From contig CBDFKQ010000007.1 of NCBI GenBank assembly GCA_965248855.1, positions 1-64,000 on the forward strand: a DNA stretch of 64,000 nt. Reading direction: 5' to 3'. Positions 7,533-15,865 of this stretch are shown piece by piece. Position 1 is the first letter of the stretch. Every line of letters begins with the position of its first letter. Under the pieces are notes generated by a model that was not told where the DNA came from, searched no databases, and was given only the letters and a program-made list of their open reading frames with translations. The position numbers and the translations under genes are program-made. This DNA is from CBDFKQ01 sp965248855. Its GTDB lineage: Bacteria; Bacteroidota; Bacteroidia; Cytophagales; 172606-1.

Positions 7533-9380
7533 TTACTTTAAATAAAAAATATATTCTCCCCCTTCATCTCCAACACTTTTTAATGGATTGCCGATGGGTT
7601 GTTGTTCCGAATTATTACCTACAGCGTTTTTAACATACAAAACCAACTCCGATACAGGAAATTTTTTCTTTTGATTATCTTGAAGATATTTTAAAAAATA
7701 TCCGGCAAATGGACTGTTTTTGCCAACCTGACCATCAGAAACATATTCTAAACGACCAGAAGTTAAAGCCCAACGTGATTTATATTGCTCTACATTTTCA
7801 ACATAACCTCTGCTGCCTTGCGAAAAAAGTGAACCTGAAAAACAAGCATCTGCAACTAAAAATATATGTTTTGCAGGAATTGCTTTTATGTATTTTAATA
7901 ATGTAGAGTTGGCAAGGTATTCTGTTTCCTGACCTTTTTTTGCATCCACCGGAATCCAAAAACCTTCTTCAATTTCTGCATTATAATGGCCATGACCCGA
8001 AAAATATATCAATAAATTATCGTTGCTAGAAAGTTTTTGCCTTACTTCGGTAAGTTTTCCTAAAATATTTTTTACTGTTGCATCATCATTATACACCTCA
8101 AAGACATTACTGGGCTCAAATGTATATCGGGTGGTTAAAATATTTTTAACATCTTTTGCATCTTTTGATGCATTTGTAAGCGGTGTCCAATATTTATAAT
8201 TGTTAATGCCGACTATATATAAAAAATTCTTTCCGGTTACTGAAGGTTGAAAATCACTTACATCGCTGCTTTCCGGTTTATTTTTTTCCGTTTTATTTTC
8301 ATTTCCTTTTTTCTCTCCCTGTTCTATTTTAATATCTTTTTTTATTGTTGCATTTGCAATTGGTGCATCAGGGAGTTGCCAAATGATGGATGTTTTATCG
8401 GTAGATGTAGTAATAAGATAATTTTTATCAGCACTAAAAACCGCATCCATTATCAATCCATGATGCATTTCTACTTCGGTTAATTCTTTAATATTGCCAT
8501 TTGTCCATTCTAAAATTTTAATAGACTGCGACATGTTGCAAGCCAAATATTTGCCGGTTTGATCGAAGTTAAGCCTTCTTGCATAAGTTATGTCAGTAAA
8601 TGTTCTTTTGCGATTGAAATTGCCTTTTTCCAATTGATAAGTAACCAAACCTTCATTAGCACCTACAACAAAATATTTTCCGGAAGGATGAAATGCAATA
8701 TGATCTATGTTTTTCTGTAAAAGGCTTTGAATAAGAGTTATTTTTCCGTTATTTAAATCATATACCTGAAGAGTATCAGTATCGTTAGTCCCATTTGAAT
8801 AAGTGATTGCAAATTTTCCATCAGAACTAATTTTTAAAGTCCCTAAGTTATATCCGTTTTTGGCCATTTTTGCTCCAATTATTGACTGTACGGGAACAAA
8901 TTGATAATTTTTCCAATTAAATACATTAATTTTTCCATCATATGTACTTGTTGTAATTAATGTTTTTCCATCAGGACTTAATGCCAATCCGGTTATATAA
9001 TCATCAGATACTTTAACTTGTTGAACAAATTTCTTATCTGCAATTTGCATAACAACAAAATCGCCTCTTGTTTGAAATTTTGTAAAAATTAAATATTTTT
9101 CATCAGGCGAAAAAACTGCATTGTTAGTTCCCGGATTATTAGAGGTGCTTGTATAAGACCATAAAGTATTATAATCTTTATCTCTAAGTTGAACTTCCGC
9201 ATTAGCTAAAGTTAATGTATTATAAGTACCCTTTGGAGAAAATGTGACCCAACACGGGTTTTCTTCATAACCTTTTAGTGTTTTGTTTTGAGTAAGGATA
9301 AAACTTTGCCCTTTAGTTAAATTAAATGAAAAAAGAAAAATCAATAAGGCGATGAAATGTTGGAATAAATGTTTTCCCAT
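7533..9380 (-). CDS. Secreted beta-propeller plus caspase-fold (C14) protease, copy 1
   Basis: 615 aa. Signal peptide (hydrophobic core about residues 8-20, cleavage near LTKGQ), WD40-like propeller to about residue 345, a charged Glu/Lys/Asn-rich linker (about 350-375) longer than in the neighbour, then a C14 caspase domain. The catalytic residues are His463 ('SGHGHYN') and Cys513 ('DACFSGS'), both intact. The propeller may recognise a ligand or partner and the caspase domain cleave in response; this is known only by analogy with other WD40-caspase fusions. It starts 43 nt after the stop of eda on the same strand with no terminator seen between, so read-through from the sugar-acid genes is possible. 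Confidence 0.85.
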   Translation of the reverse strand: MGKHLFQHFIALLIFLFSFNLTKGQSFILTQNKTLKGYEENPCWVTFSPKGTYNTLTLANAEVQLRDKDYNTLWSYTSTSNNPGTNNAVFSPDEKYLIFTKFQTRGDFVVMQIADKKFVQQVKVSDDYITGLALSPDGKTLITTSTYDGKINVFNWKNYQFVPVQSIIGAKMAKNGYNLGTLKISSDGKFAITYSNGTNDTDTLQVYDLNNGKITLIQSLLQKNIDHIAFHPSGKYFVVGANEGLVTYQLEKGNFNRKRTFTDITYARRLNFDQTGKYLACNMSQSIKILEWTNGNIKELTEVEMHHGLIMDAVFSADKNYLITTSTDKTSIIWQLPDAPIANATIKKDIKIEQGEKKGNENKTEKNKPESSDVSDFQPSVTGKNFLYIVGINNYKYWTPLTNASKDAKDVKNILTTRYTFEPSNVFEVYNDDATVKNILGKLTEVRQKLSSNDNLLIYFSGHGHYNAEIEEGFWIPVDAKKGQETEYLANSTLLKYIKAIPAKHIFLVADACFSGSLFSQGSRGYVENVEQYKSRWALTSGRLEYVSDGQVGKNSPFAGYFLKYLQDNQKKKFPVSELVLYVKNAVGNNSEQQPIGNPLKSVGDEGGEYIFYLK

Positions 9381-9423
9381 AAATGTAGATTTTAAGATGT
9401 AATATGAATTAATTTAAAAAAGG

Positions 9424-10080
9424 TTATTTTACAAACCCACACAATAAATGTAATTTTTCTTCAAGTGTTTTATAATTTTTACTCTCAATCAGCTCTTTTG
9501 TAAATACTTGCGAACCTAAACCTACGCATGTTGCTCCGGCATTAAACCAACTTTTTAAACTTTCTTCATTTGCTTCTACTCCACCGGTAACCATCAGGCT
9601 ACTCCAGGGCATAGGGCCTTTAAGATTTTTAATAAACTGAGGTTTTAATATATCACCGGGAAATATTTTTACAATTTCAGCTCCATATTCTTCTGCCTGT
9701 GAAACTTCAGTTAAGCTTGCACAACCGGGGATATGAAGTATTTTCCTCCGGTTACAAACTTTAAATATATCCTGATTTAAAAAAGGGGAAACAATAAAAT
9801 TTGCACCTTTTTGAATAAATAAACTTGCTGTACCTGCTTCAGCAATAGTTCCGGCACCTAAAACCATTTCGGGACAATTTTGTTTGACATACTTTATCAT
9901 TTCGCCAAAAATATCCTGTGCAAAATCTCCTCTGTTTGTAAACTCAAAAACACGAATGCCTGCGTTGTAACACGATTTTAAAATATTTAAACAAATATCA
10001 ACATCATGATGATAAAAAACCGGAATAAGCGGAAATTGCTCCATTTTAAGTATTACATCTATTCTTCTGAATTGTGCCAT
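9424..10080 (-). CDS. eda: KDPG / 4-hydroxy-2-oxoglutarate aldolase
   Basis: 218 aa, normal length for Eda. It cleaves 2-keto-3-deoxy-6-phosphogluconate to pyruvate and glyceraldehyde-3-phosphate. Visible active-site residues: Glu46 in 'VFEFTNRGD', Arg50, and the Schiff-base Lys138 in 'AEIVKIFPGD', at the spacing of the E. coli enzyme (Glu45, Arg49, Lys133). The ending 'VTGGVEANEESLKSWFNAGA' carries the usual phosphate-binding loop. It follows kdgK by 6 nt on the same strand, so kinase and aldolase form the last two steps of hexuronate or ketodeoxysugar catabolism. Confidence 0.94.
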   Translation of the reverse strand: MAQFRRIDVILKMEQFPLIPVFYHHDVDICLNILKSCYNAGIRVFEFTNRGDFAQDIFGEMIKYVKQNCPEMVLGAGTIAEAGTASLFIQKGANFIVSPFLNQDIFKVCNRRKILHIPGCASLTEVSQAEEYGAEIVKIFPGDILKPQFIKNLKGPMPWSSLMVTGGVEANEESLKSWFNAGATCVGLGSQVFTKELIESKNYKTLEEKLHLLCGFVK

Positions 10081-10086
10081 TGTTTT

Positions 10087-11094
10087 TTATCTTATAATTC
10101 GCCCTGATTTTTCTCCTTTCATTAAAGTTATTACATCATCTACCGTGGCTAAATTTATATCGCCTTTAATGGTATGTTTTAGCGCTGATGCACAAATGCC
10201 AAATTCCAAAGCTTCCTTTTCATCGTTAAAAGTAAGTAATCCATAAATTAAACCTGCATAAAATGCATCTCCGCTTCCAATTCTATCAATAATATGCGTT
10301 ATATCCAATAGTTGTGTTTCAATAAACTCTAATCCATTCCACATACAGGCAGATATTTGGTTATGTGAAGCATTTAAAGAAGTTCTCTGAGTATCTACAA
10401 CTTTTTTAATTCCGGGAAATTTTTTTATTAATTTTTGCGCGGAAGTAACAAATGGGTTATCGCTTTTTTCGTATTTACAATCAAGATATTTATCCATAGC
10501 TTGCTCGTCAGCTAAAACGATATGGCTTTTTGATATTAAATGTGGTAAAATTTGTTCGGGTAATTTTCCGTATTGCCATAAACCCGATCTGAAATAAATA
10601 TCTGCAGAAACTGTTAGGCACATATTATTGGCTGTTTCTATTGCTTTTAAGCATTCATCTGCACAACTTTCGGATAAGGCAGGGGTTATGCCCGACCAAT
10701 GAAACCAATTTGCATTTTCAAATATTTTTTCCCAATTAAATGTGTTAGGTTTAATTTGAGAAAAAGCTGAGTTATACCTGTCGTATATTATTTTGCTTGG
10801 CCTGTTAACTGCACCCACTTCACTGAAGTACAAGCCCAATCTGCCTTCTCCAAATTTAATATGTGAAACATCAACACCGGTTTTTCTTAATGTTTGAAAA
10901 GCTGCTTTTCCTAAATCATTATCCGGAAAAGTAGTTACATGTACTGAAGGAATATTAAAATTAGCCAACGAAACAGCAACATTGGCCTCGCTGCCGCCAT
11001 AAATAATATTAAAATTATCCGATTGTAAAAATTTATTATAATTTGGAGGAGTTAACCTCATCATTACTTCACCAAAAGAAATTACTTTTTTCAT
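10087..11094 (-). CDS. kdgK: 2-keto-3-deoxygluconate kinase (PfkB family)
   Basis: 335 aa sugar kinase. The N-terminal PfkB signature region includes 'YGGSEANVAVSLANF' (about residues 32-46) and the C-terminal signature is 'DRIGSGDAFYAGL', with the catalytic base Asp276. It phosphorylates KDG to KDPG in the cytoplasm. Its ATG overlaps the stop of the upstream transporter gene by one base (TAATG), so translational coupling is likely, and eda follows after 6 nt. The combination transporter-kinase-aldolase makes the KDG assignment much stronger than for an isolated PfkB protein. Confidence 0.9.
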   Translation of the reverse strand: MKKVISFGEVMMRLTPPNYNKFLQSDNFNIIYGGSEANVAVSLANFNIPSVHVTTFPDNDLGKAAFQTLRKTGVDVSHIKFGEGRLGLYFSEVGAVNRPSKIIYDRYNSAFSQIKPNTFNWEKIFENANWFHWSGITPALSESCADECLKAIETANNMCLTVSADIYFRSGLWQYGKLPEQILPHLISKSHIVLADEQAMDKYLDCKYEKSDNPFVTSAQKLIKKFPGIKKVVDTQRTSLNASHNQISACMWNGLEFIETQLLDITHIIDRIGSGDAFYAGLIYGLLTFNDEKEALEFGICASALKHTIKGDINLATVDDVITLMKGEKSGRIIR

Positions 11095-12416
11095 TAACTA
11101 ATTAAATTAATCTTTTTCCAATTTGGTGTTAAAAAATGAATTATTCCAAGTGCTGTCAAATAAGTGCTTCCTGCAAATACAAATAAAGGTAAATAACCGT
11201 ATTTAACTCTTATTATTCCTGCAAAAGTTGCTATTAAAATTCCACCTGTTGCACCAAACATTCCTCCAATACCCATTACAGATGCTACATTATTTTTTGG
11301 AAATAAATCGGAACTCATAGTATAAACATTAGCCGACCATCCCTGATGGGCAGCGGTTGCCAAAGCTATTAAAGCAACAGCTAAATAAATACTGTTTGTG
11401 TTGGCAGCAAAAATTATTGGAACCACACATAAAGCGCAAATTAACATAGTGGTTTTTCTTGACCTGTTAACCGACCATCCTATTTTAATAAATTTTGAAG
11501 AAAGCCATCCAAAAAAAATACTTCCTATATCGGATATAATAAAAATGAAGAGAAATGGCCAACTGATATTTTTAAGATCTAATTTTTGATCGAGTGTTTC
11601 GTTTGAATTAAAAAAATCAGGCAACCAGGTGAGGTAAAAATACCAAACGGGGTCTGCCATAAATTTTCCAATTGCTACAGCCCAAGTCTGTTTGTGAGTT
11701 AAAAGTTTAGCCCACGATAGTTTTTCATTACTGTTAACTTGTTCATCCGCATCGCTTCTGATGTATTGAAGTTCTTCATCAGTAATATTGACATGGTCTT
11801 CAGGCCTTTTATAAATAATAATCCAAAGGATAATTAAAATTAAACCTAAAGCGCCTGTTATAATAAATGACCATCGCCAACCATATTGTGCAATAATTAA
11901 TGGAACTGAAAAGGCTGTGGCAATAATTCCAACATTGGCTCCTGCATTAAAAACTCCTGTTGCAAATGACCGTTCTTTTTTTGGAAACCATTCTGCAACG
12001 GATTTAACTGCTGACGGAAAATTGCCGGCTTCTCCTATTCCTAAAAAAGCCCTTGCAATACTTAAACCACCAAATGTGTTTACAAATGCATGACTGATAC
12101 CTGCTATACTCCAAACTGTTATTGCATAAGCAAATCCTTTTTTCGTACCTATTTTGTCAATAAACCAACCGACTAAAATAAAGCCAATGGCATAAGCTGT
12201 TTTGAAAGCAGCATCAACAAAACCCATTAATTCTTTAAAATGATTTATATCGGCCGGTGAGAGTGGTTTATTACCCGATATGCCAAGCATTTGCCTTCGA
12301 AATCCTTCATCAATCATTGTAAATGACAAAACATTTCTGTCAATATAATTTATTGTAGTGGCGAAAAACAGTAAGGCTACTATTCTCCAACGGTAACTCC
12401 CAACAATGTTATTCAT
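11094..12416 (-). CDS. MFS hexuronate-type transporter (ACS family, ExuT-like)
   Basis: 440 aa, about 12 membrane segments. Begins 'YRWRIVALLFFATTINYIDRNVLSF', the anion:cation symporter family start, and carries 'FLGIGEAGNFPSAVKSVAEWF', a strong signature of the galacturonate/glucuronate (ExuT) branch. It probably imports hexuronate or a related sugar acid by proton symport for the kdgK-eda pair translated from the same message. It is the first gene of the unit. The isomerase, oxidoreductase and dehydratase needed to get from a hexuronate to KDG are not in this window, so the imported compound could also be KDG itself. Confidence 0.87.
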   Translation of the reverse strand: MNNIVGSYRWRIVALLFFATTINYIDRNVLSFTMIDEGFRRQMLGISGNKPLSPADINHFKELMGFVDAAFKTAYAIGFILVGWFIDKIGTKKGFAYAITVWSIAGISHAFVNTFGGLSIARAFLGIGEAGNFPSAVKSVAEWFPKKERSFATGVFNAGANVGIIATAFSVPLIIAQYGWRWSFIITGALGLILIILWIIIYKRPEDHVNITDEELQYIRSDADEQVNSNEKLSWAKLLTHKQTWAVAIGKFMADPVWYFYLTWLPDFFNSNETLDQKLDLKNISWPFLFIFIISDIGSIFFGWLSSKFIKIGWSVNRSRKTTMLICALCVVPIIFAANTNSIYLAVALIALATAAHQGWSANVYTMSSDLFPKNNVASVMGIGGMFGATGGILIATFAGIIRVKYGYLPLFVFAGSTYLTALGIIHFLTPNWKKINLIS

Positions 12417-12528
12417 TTGATAAAAGTCTTAAAAATCTTCTGATATTTACATAAATAATTTTATAAATGCCAAATTGTAATAAGTTGATTTAATATTTTC
12501 TTATGGGAAGAGGTTAAAAAAATTTAAA

Positions 12529-13464
12529 TCAATTTAAAATTTTTTTAAATGATAATTTTAATGATACTTGAGCACCAATATTTTCTTTAAAACGAATTAA
12601 TCCAATATTAGGGATACCTTTATCGGTTGCTATACCCAGATCTAGAATTTCAATTTTATTTTCCAGGCAAAAATTATATAATCCCTTTATCAATAAAACT
12701 GTGGGGCTGAATTTTAAATATTTTTCGCAATCAGCCGGATAGAAATTGTATAAAATTCTATCATTTACCCGGATTACTATTGTGAGAGCAATTATATTTT
12801 CTTTGTCATTAACAGTAAAAACTTTAAAAGTTTTTCGAAATCGGAAAAATAATTCTTCAAGTTTTTTGTAAGGAAGGGTAATCGGAAAGCCTTTTCTTTC
12901 CCTGCTTTCCTTAATAAAATTATATACTTTAAATAAATTGGGATTTAATTGTTCACTAAAATAAAAACCATTTGAAATACATTTATTAAGCCTTCGCTTT
13001 TCGGATGCTTTAATTATATTTTCAAATAATTTATCGGTAATATCGATATGAAAATTAAGATCGATAATCTCCTGTTCGTAACCATTATCTAAAAAACATT
13101 TTGTTAATGTTTCTGAATTTTCATTTTGATAGCAAAAGGGATAATGTTTAATACTTATTTGGTTGATACCTTTATCAATTAATTTCTTCTCGACTTCTTG
13201 AATAAATTCGCATAAGAGTTTCGTATCTAAATCGTCGGCAAATTCAATAGAACCAAATGTGCCCATATAGGGGCTGAAGCCGGCATTTTTTTCAAAAAAT
13301 ATGCTCCAACGTATTAATATATGTTTGTTGTGTGTAAGATAAAAGGTAGTAAAATCAGCCCGGGGTTGAGAAGCAAGATGAGAGGGCTCATTAAATAAAT
13401 ACCTTTCAAAATTGAAAATACAATTGTCATCAATATTTTCAACAATCTGATAATCGGAATGCAA
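12529..13464 (-). CDS. GNAT/FemAB-like acyltransferase
   Basis: 311 aa, no signal peptide. The second half contains 'FNVNDKENIIALTIVIRVNDRILYNFYPAD'-type strands (only partly quoted here) followed by 'LLIKGLYNFCLENKIEILDLG', the arrangement of the BioF2-like/FemAB acetyltransferase fold found in many Bacteroidota proteins annotated as GNAT. The end 'GLIRFKENIGAQVSLKLSF' is typical of that group ('fK..lGa'). The acceptor is unknown. It stands alone between the transporter promoter region and the TerB-like gene, 38 nt downstream of the latter. Confidence 0.65.
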   Translation of the reverse strand: MHSDYQIVENIDDNCIFNFERYLFNEPSHLASQPRADFTTFYLTHNKHILIRWSIFFEKNAGFSPYMGTFGSIEFADDLDTKLLCEFIQEVEKKLIDKGINQISIKHYPFCYQNENSETLTKCFLDNGYEQEIIDLNFHIDITDKLFENIIKASEKRRLNKCISNGFYFSEQLNPNLFKVYNFIKESRERKGFPITLPYKKLEELFFRFRKTFKVFTVNDKENIIALTIVIRVNDRILYNFYPADCEKYLKFSPTVLLIKGLYNFCLENKIEILDLGIATDKGIPNIGLIRFKENIGAQVSLKLSFKKILN

Positions 13465-13502
13465 TTATTTATAATGAGTGTTAGATTATTTAGGAATAAT
13501 AT

Positions 13503-13883
13503 TTAATCGAAGCCAATAATAGAGATGTCGTTTCTGAATTTATTAAGCAAATCACTTTTAAAATTTTCCATTATTTTTCTTTCATTTATATCAACGCCTT
13601 TATTCGAATCTGAAATGATTTCCATGGCTTCAATAAAAAAATCATATTCAGGATCAGGGCCGTTTTCTTTAAAAATATCTATTGCTTTCGCATAGGCACT
13701 CTCAACAGTATTATTTTTACTATTTTCATAATTAAATGACCACGATATTTCGGCTGCCCTGCTGTGGAAGCTTAAAATTTTATGTAAAGCTTCTACTTCT
13801 TCCTCTTGAACTATTCCATCAGCTTTGGCTACTGCATAAATTAACTCTCCAAAAGCTTCGTAAAGTTTTTCTTTAGATACCAT
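13503..13883 (-). CDS. TerB-like protein
   Basis: 126 aa, all-helical, cytoplasmic. The N-terminal part 'EAFGELIYAVAKADGIVQEEEVEALHKIL' matches the TerB/TerB-like fold, in which an acidic D-G-x-x-x-x-E-E loop binds metal (shortened description; the key residues are Asp, Gly and the two or three Glu). TerB proteins occur in tellurite-resistance systems, but single TerB-like proteins of this size are common in Bacteroidota without other ter genes, and none are seen here. A role in metal or stress response is only a guess. Confidence 0.7.
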   Translation of the reverse strand: MVSKEKLYEAFGELIYAVAKADGIVQEEEVEALHKILSFHSRAAEISWSFNYENSKNNTVESAYAKAIDIFKENGPDPEYDFFIEAMEIISDSNKGVDINERKIMENFKSDLLNKFRNDISIIGFD

Positions 13884-14105
13884 AGTTTTATTTAATTTTG
13901 TTATTACAAAAATATGAATTTTTAAAATTAGAAGTATATAAAAATTATTTTAAGACGAAATATTTTAAAATTAAATGCAGCTTTAGCATATGTAAAAATA
14001 TTTTCAAATACTGTCGCGTAGGCGCAATTTTTTAAATCTTTTAGATCTTACTTTTCGTAAATATTTTAGAGTTACTTTAATTTTTAAACTATCATAAAAT
14101 TCAAC

Positions 14106-14573
14106 ATGAATAAATTAAATATCGTTTTTTCAATATTTTTCCTTTCTGTAAATTTTGCTTTTGCTCAAATGGAAGTAAAAACAGATAAAGTAGTTAAAAC
14201 AGACGCTCAATGGAAGGCTATTTTAACACCGGAGCAATATCACGTATTGCGCGAAAAAGGAACCGAAAGAGCCTACGCCGGAAAAACATGGGATAATCAT
14301 CAACACGGAATTTATGTTTGTGCTGCTTGTGGCCAACCTTTGTTTTTATCAGAAACTAAATTTGAATCGGGAACAGGATGGCCAAGTTTTTATAAACCAT
14401 TTAATCCCAAATCTGTAAAAGAAGAAGTAGATAAAGCTTATGGAATGCAAAGGACAGAAGTAGTTTGCAGCAGATGTGGAGGCCACTTAGGCCATGTGTT
14501 TGACGATGGCCCAAAGCCAACAGGTTTGCGATATTGTATGAATTCGGTTTCTATGAATTTTATTAAGAAATAA
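14106..14573 (+). CDS. msrB: Peptide-methionine (R)-S-oxide reductase, exported
   Basis: 155 aa. Signal peptide of 20 residues (cleavage after FAFA), then a complete MsrB domain. Structural zinc ligands Cys72 and Cys75 ('CAACGQPLF') and Cys121 and Cys124 ('CSRCGGHLGHVF'); catalytic Cys144 in 'GLRYCMNSVSMNF'. It reduces methionine-R-sulfoxide in proteins; the signal peptide places repair in the periplasm. The gene is single, ending in a strong terminator. No MsrA partner is seen nearby. Confidence 0.95.
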   Translation: MNKLNIVFSIFFLSVNFAFAQMEVKTDKVVKTDAQWKAILTPEQYHVLREKGTERAYAGKTWDNHQHGIYVCAACGQPLFLSETKFESGTGWPSFYKPFNPKSVKEEVDKAYGMQRTEVVCSRCGGHLGHVFDDGPKPTGLRYCMNSVSMNFIKK

Positions 14574-14592
14574 TTTTATAAGACGAAATAAT

Positions 14593-14632
14593 AAAAAGAG
14601 TGAATAGATATGCAATCTATTCACTCTTTTTT
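14593..14632 (+). terminator. Rho-independent terminator after msrB
   Basis: 16 bp perfect stem (AAAAAGAGTGAATAGA / TCTATTCACTCTTTTT) with a 7 nt loop and a T run. Confidence 0.9.
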
Positions 14633-14643
14633 ATTTTCATTTA

Positions 14644-14687
14644 AATTATGAATATAACGATATTGATAAACTGATAATTAATTTTTT
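14644..14687. repeat. Dispersed repeat, copy A
   Basis: AATTATGAATATAACGATAT followed by TGATAAACTGATAATTAAT. A very similar segment lies at 26474-26511 and a reversed one at 59541-59569, all in intergenic DNA near gene ends. Confidence 0.55.
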
Positions 14688-14788
14688 AAAATTAATTCAC
14701 TATAACATTGTGTAATAATTCAATTAAAGTATTGACTTATTTTTTTTATTTCTAAAAATTGTATATTGCACGCCCTAAATTATTTTCT

Positions 14789-15376
14789 ATGTTGAATATT
14801 GTTATTTTTGGCCCTCCGGGTGCCGGAAAAGGTACTCAGAGCGAAAAACTTATTAAAAAATACAATCTTGTACACGTTTCCACGGGTGATATTTTCAGGA
14901 TGCATATAAAAAATGAAACTAACCTTGGCAAAAAAGTAAAAGATATTTTGGCAAGCGGGGTGCTCGTACCTGATTCTGTAACCATTGAAATGCTTGAAGA
15001 AGAAGTTAAAAACAACCCTGAAGCAAAAGGATTCATTTTTGATGGTTTTCCCCGCACAGTTCCTCAGGCAGAAGCCTTAGATCAATTTTTAAAATTAAAG
15101 CATACTTCCATTCATGCTGTTGTACAATTGGATGTAAACCAAGATGAATTGAAAAAAAGATTAGAAGAGAGAAAGGCAGTTTTAAATCGTGCTGATGACG
15201 AAGAAGAAAAGGTTTTAAAAAGAATGGATGAATACTTTAATAAAACCATCTACGTTTTACCTTATTATCAAGCGCAAAATAAATTAGCCAAGGTAAATGG
15301 GATAGGCGAAGTAAATACGATTTTTGATCAACTTTGTGAAAAAATAGATTTATTAAGTAATAATCATAAAAGCTGA
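14789..15376 (+). CDS. adk: Adenylate kinase
   Basis: 195 aa from the ATG at 14789; the longer TTG start at 14759 would add ten residues ahead of the family's normal 'MLNIVIFGPPGAGKG' and is rejected. Walker A GPPGAGKG at residues 8-15, NMP-binding region 'STGDIFRMHI', 'FDGFPRTVPQAEAL', and a short LID segment ('ERKAVLNRADDEEEKVLKRM') of the non-zinc form usual in Bacteroidota. It interconverts ATP + AMP and 2 ADP in the cytoplasm. It is followed at 41 nt by the DUF3467 gene. Confidence 0.95.
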   Translation: MLNIVIFGPPGAGKGTQSEKLIKKYNLVHVSTGDIFRMHIKNETNLGKKVKDILASGVLVPDSVTIEMLEEEVKNNPEAKGFIFDGFPRTVPQAEALDQFLKLKHTSIHAVVQLDVNQDELKKRLEERKAVLNRADDEEEKVLKRMDEYFNKTIYVLPYYQAQNKLAKVNGIGEVNTIFDQLCEKIDLLSNNHKS

Positions 15377-15417
15377 AAACCATAATAAAACCTATAGAGA
15401 ATTAAAAAAATAATTAT

Positions 15418-15747
15418 ATGGCAGAAAAAAAACAAAATAACGCTTTGCCGACAGGTCAGATAGATATTGAACTTTCTGAAGAAATGGCGGAAGGTGTTTA
15501 TGCTAACCTTGCAATGATTGCTCATTCAAATTCTGAATTTGTGATAGATTTTATCAGATTAATGCCCGGAGTACCTAAAGCAAAAGTAAAATCGAGAGTG
15601 GTTGTTACACCGGAACATGCTAAGAGATTGCTAACTGCTTTGAGAGATAATATTAAAAAATACGAAGAAGCGTTTGGCCCTATTAAACAAACTGAAGAAG
15701 CTTTTAATTTCCCAATGAATTTTGGTGGAGCAATCGGAGAAGCTTAA
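15418..15747 (+). CDS. DUF3467 protein
   Basis: 109 aa, soluble. The family pattern is clear: 'GVYANLAMIAHSNSEFVIDF', 'MPGVPKAKVKSRVVVTPEHA' and 'LLTALRDNIKKYEEAFG'. The function of DUF3467 is not known; it is a conserved small protein in Bacteroidota and other phyla. It lies 41 nt after adk and ends in a strong terminator, so the two probably form one transcript. Confidence 0.92.
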   Translation: MAEKKQNNALPTGQIDIELSEEMAEGVYANLAMIAHSNSEFVIDFIRLMPGVPKAKVKSRVVVTPEHAKRLLTALRDNIKKYEEAFGPIKQTEEAFNFPMNFGGAIGEA

Positions 15748-15788
15748 TATTGTTATCCATTGATTAAGAATTAAATATCATTTATTTT

Positions 15789-15835
15789 AATAAAGCCATA
15801 AATAAGTTTTAAATTATTTATGGCTTTATTTTTTT
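15789..15835 (+). terminator. Terminator after adk-DUF3467
   Basis: 17 bp perfect stem (AATAAAGCCATAAATAA / TTATTTATGGCTTTATT), 8 nt loop, T run. Confidence 0.9.
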
Positions 15836-15865
15836 CATGCTCTAAATTTTACCGAAATTTGCAAA

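Noticed and set aside
11094..11096. Gene overlap between transporter and kdgK as a sign of frameshift
   Set aside because: TAATG one-base overlap is a normal translational coupling arrangement and both proteins are full length.
13503..13883. Tellurite-resistance operon
   Set aside because: Only one TerB-like gene is present; no TerC, TerD or TerZ family neighbour.
14759..14788. Upstream TTG start for adenylate kinase
   Set aside because: It adds ten residues ahead of the universal Adk start; the ATG at 14789 fits the family.
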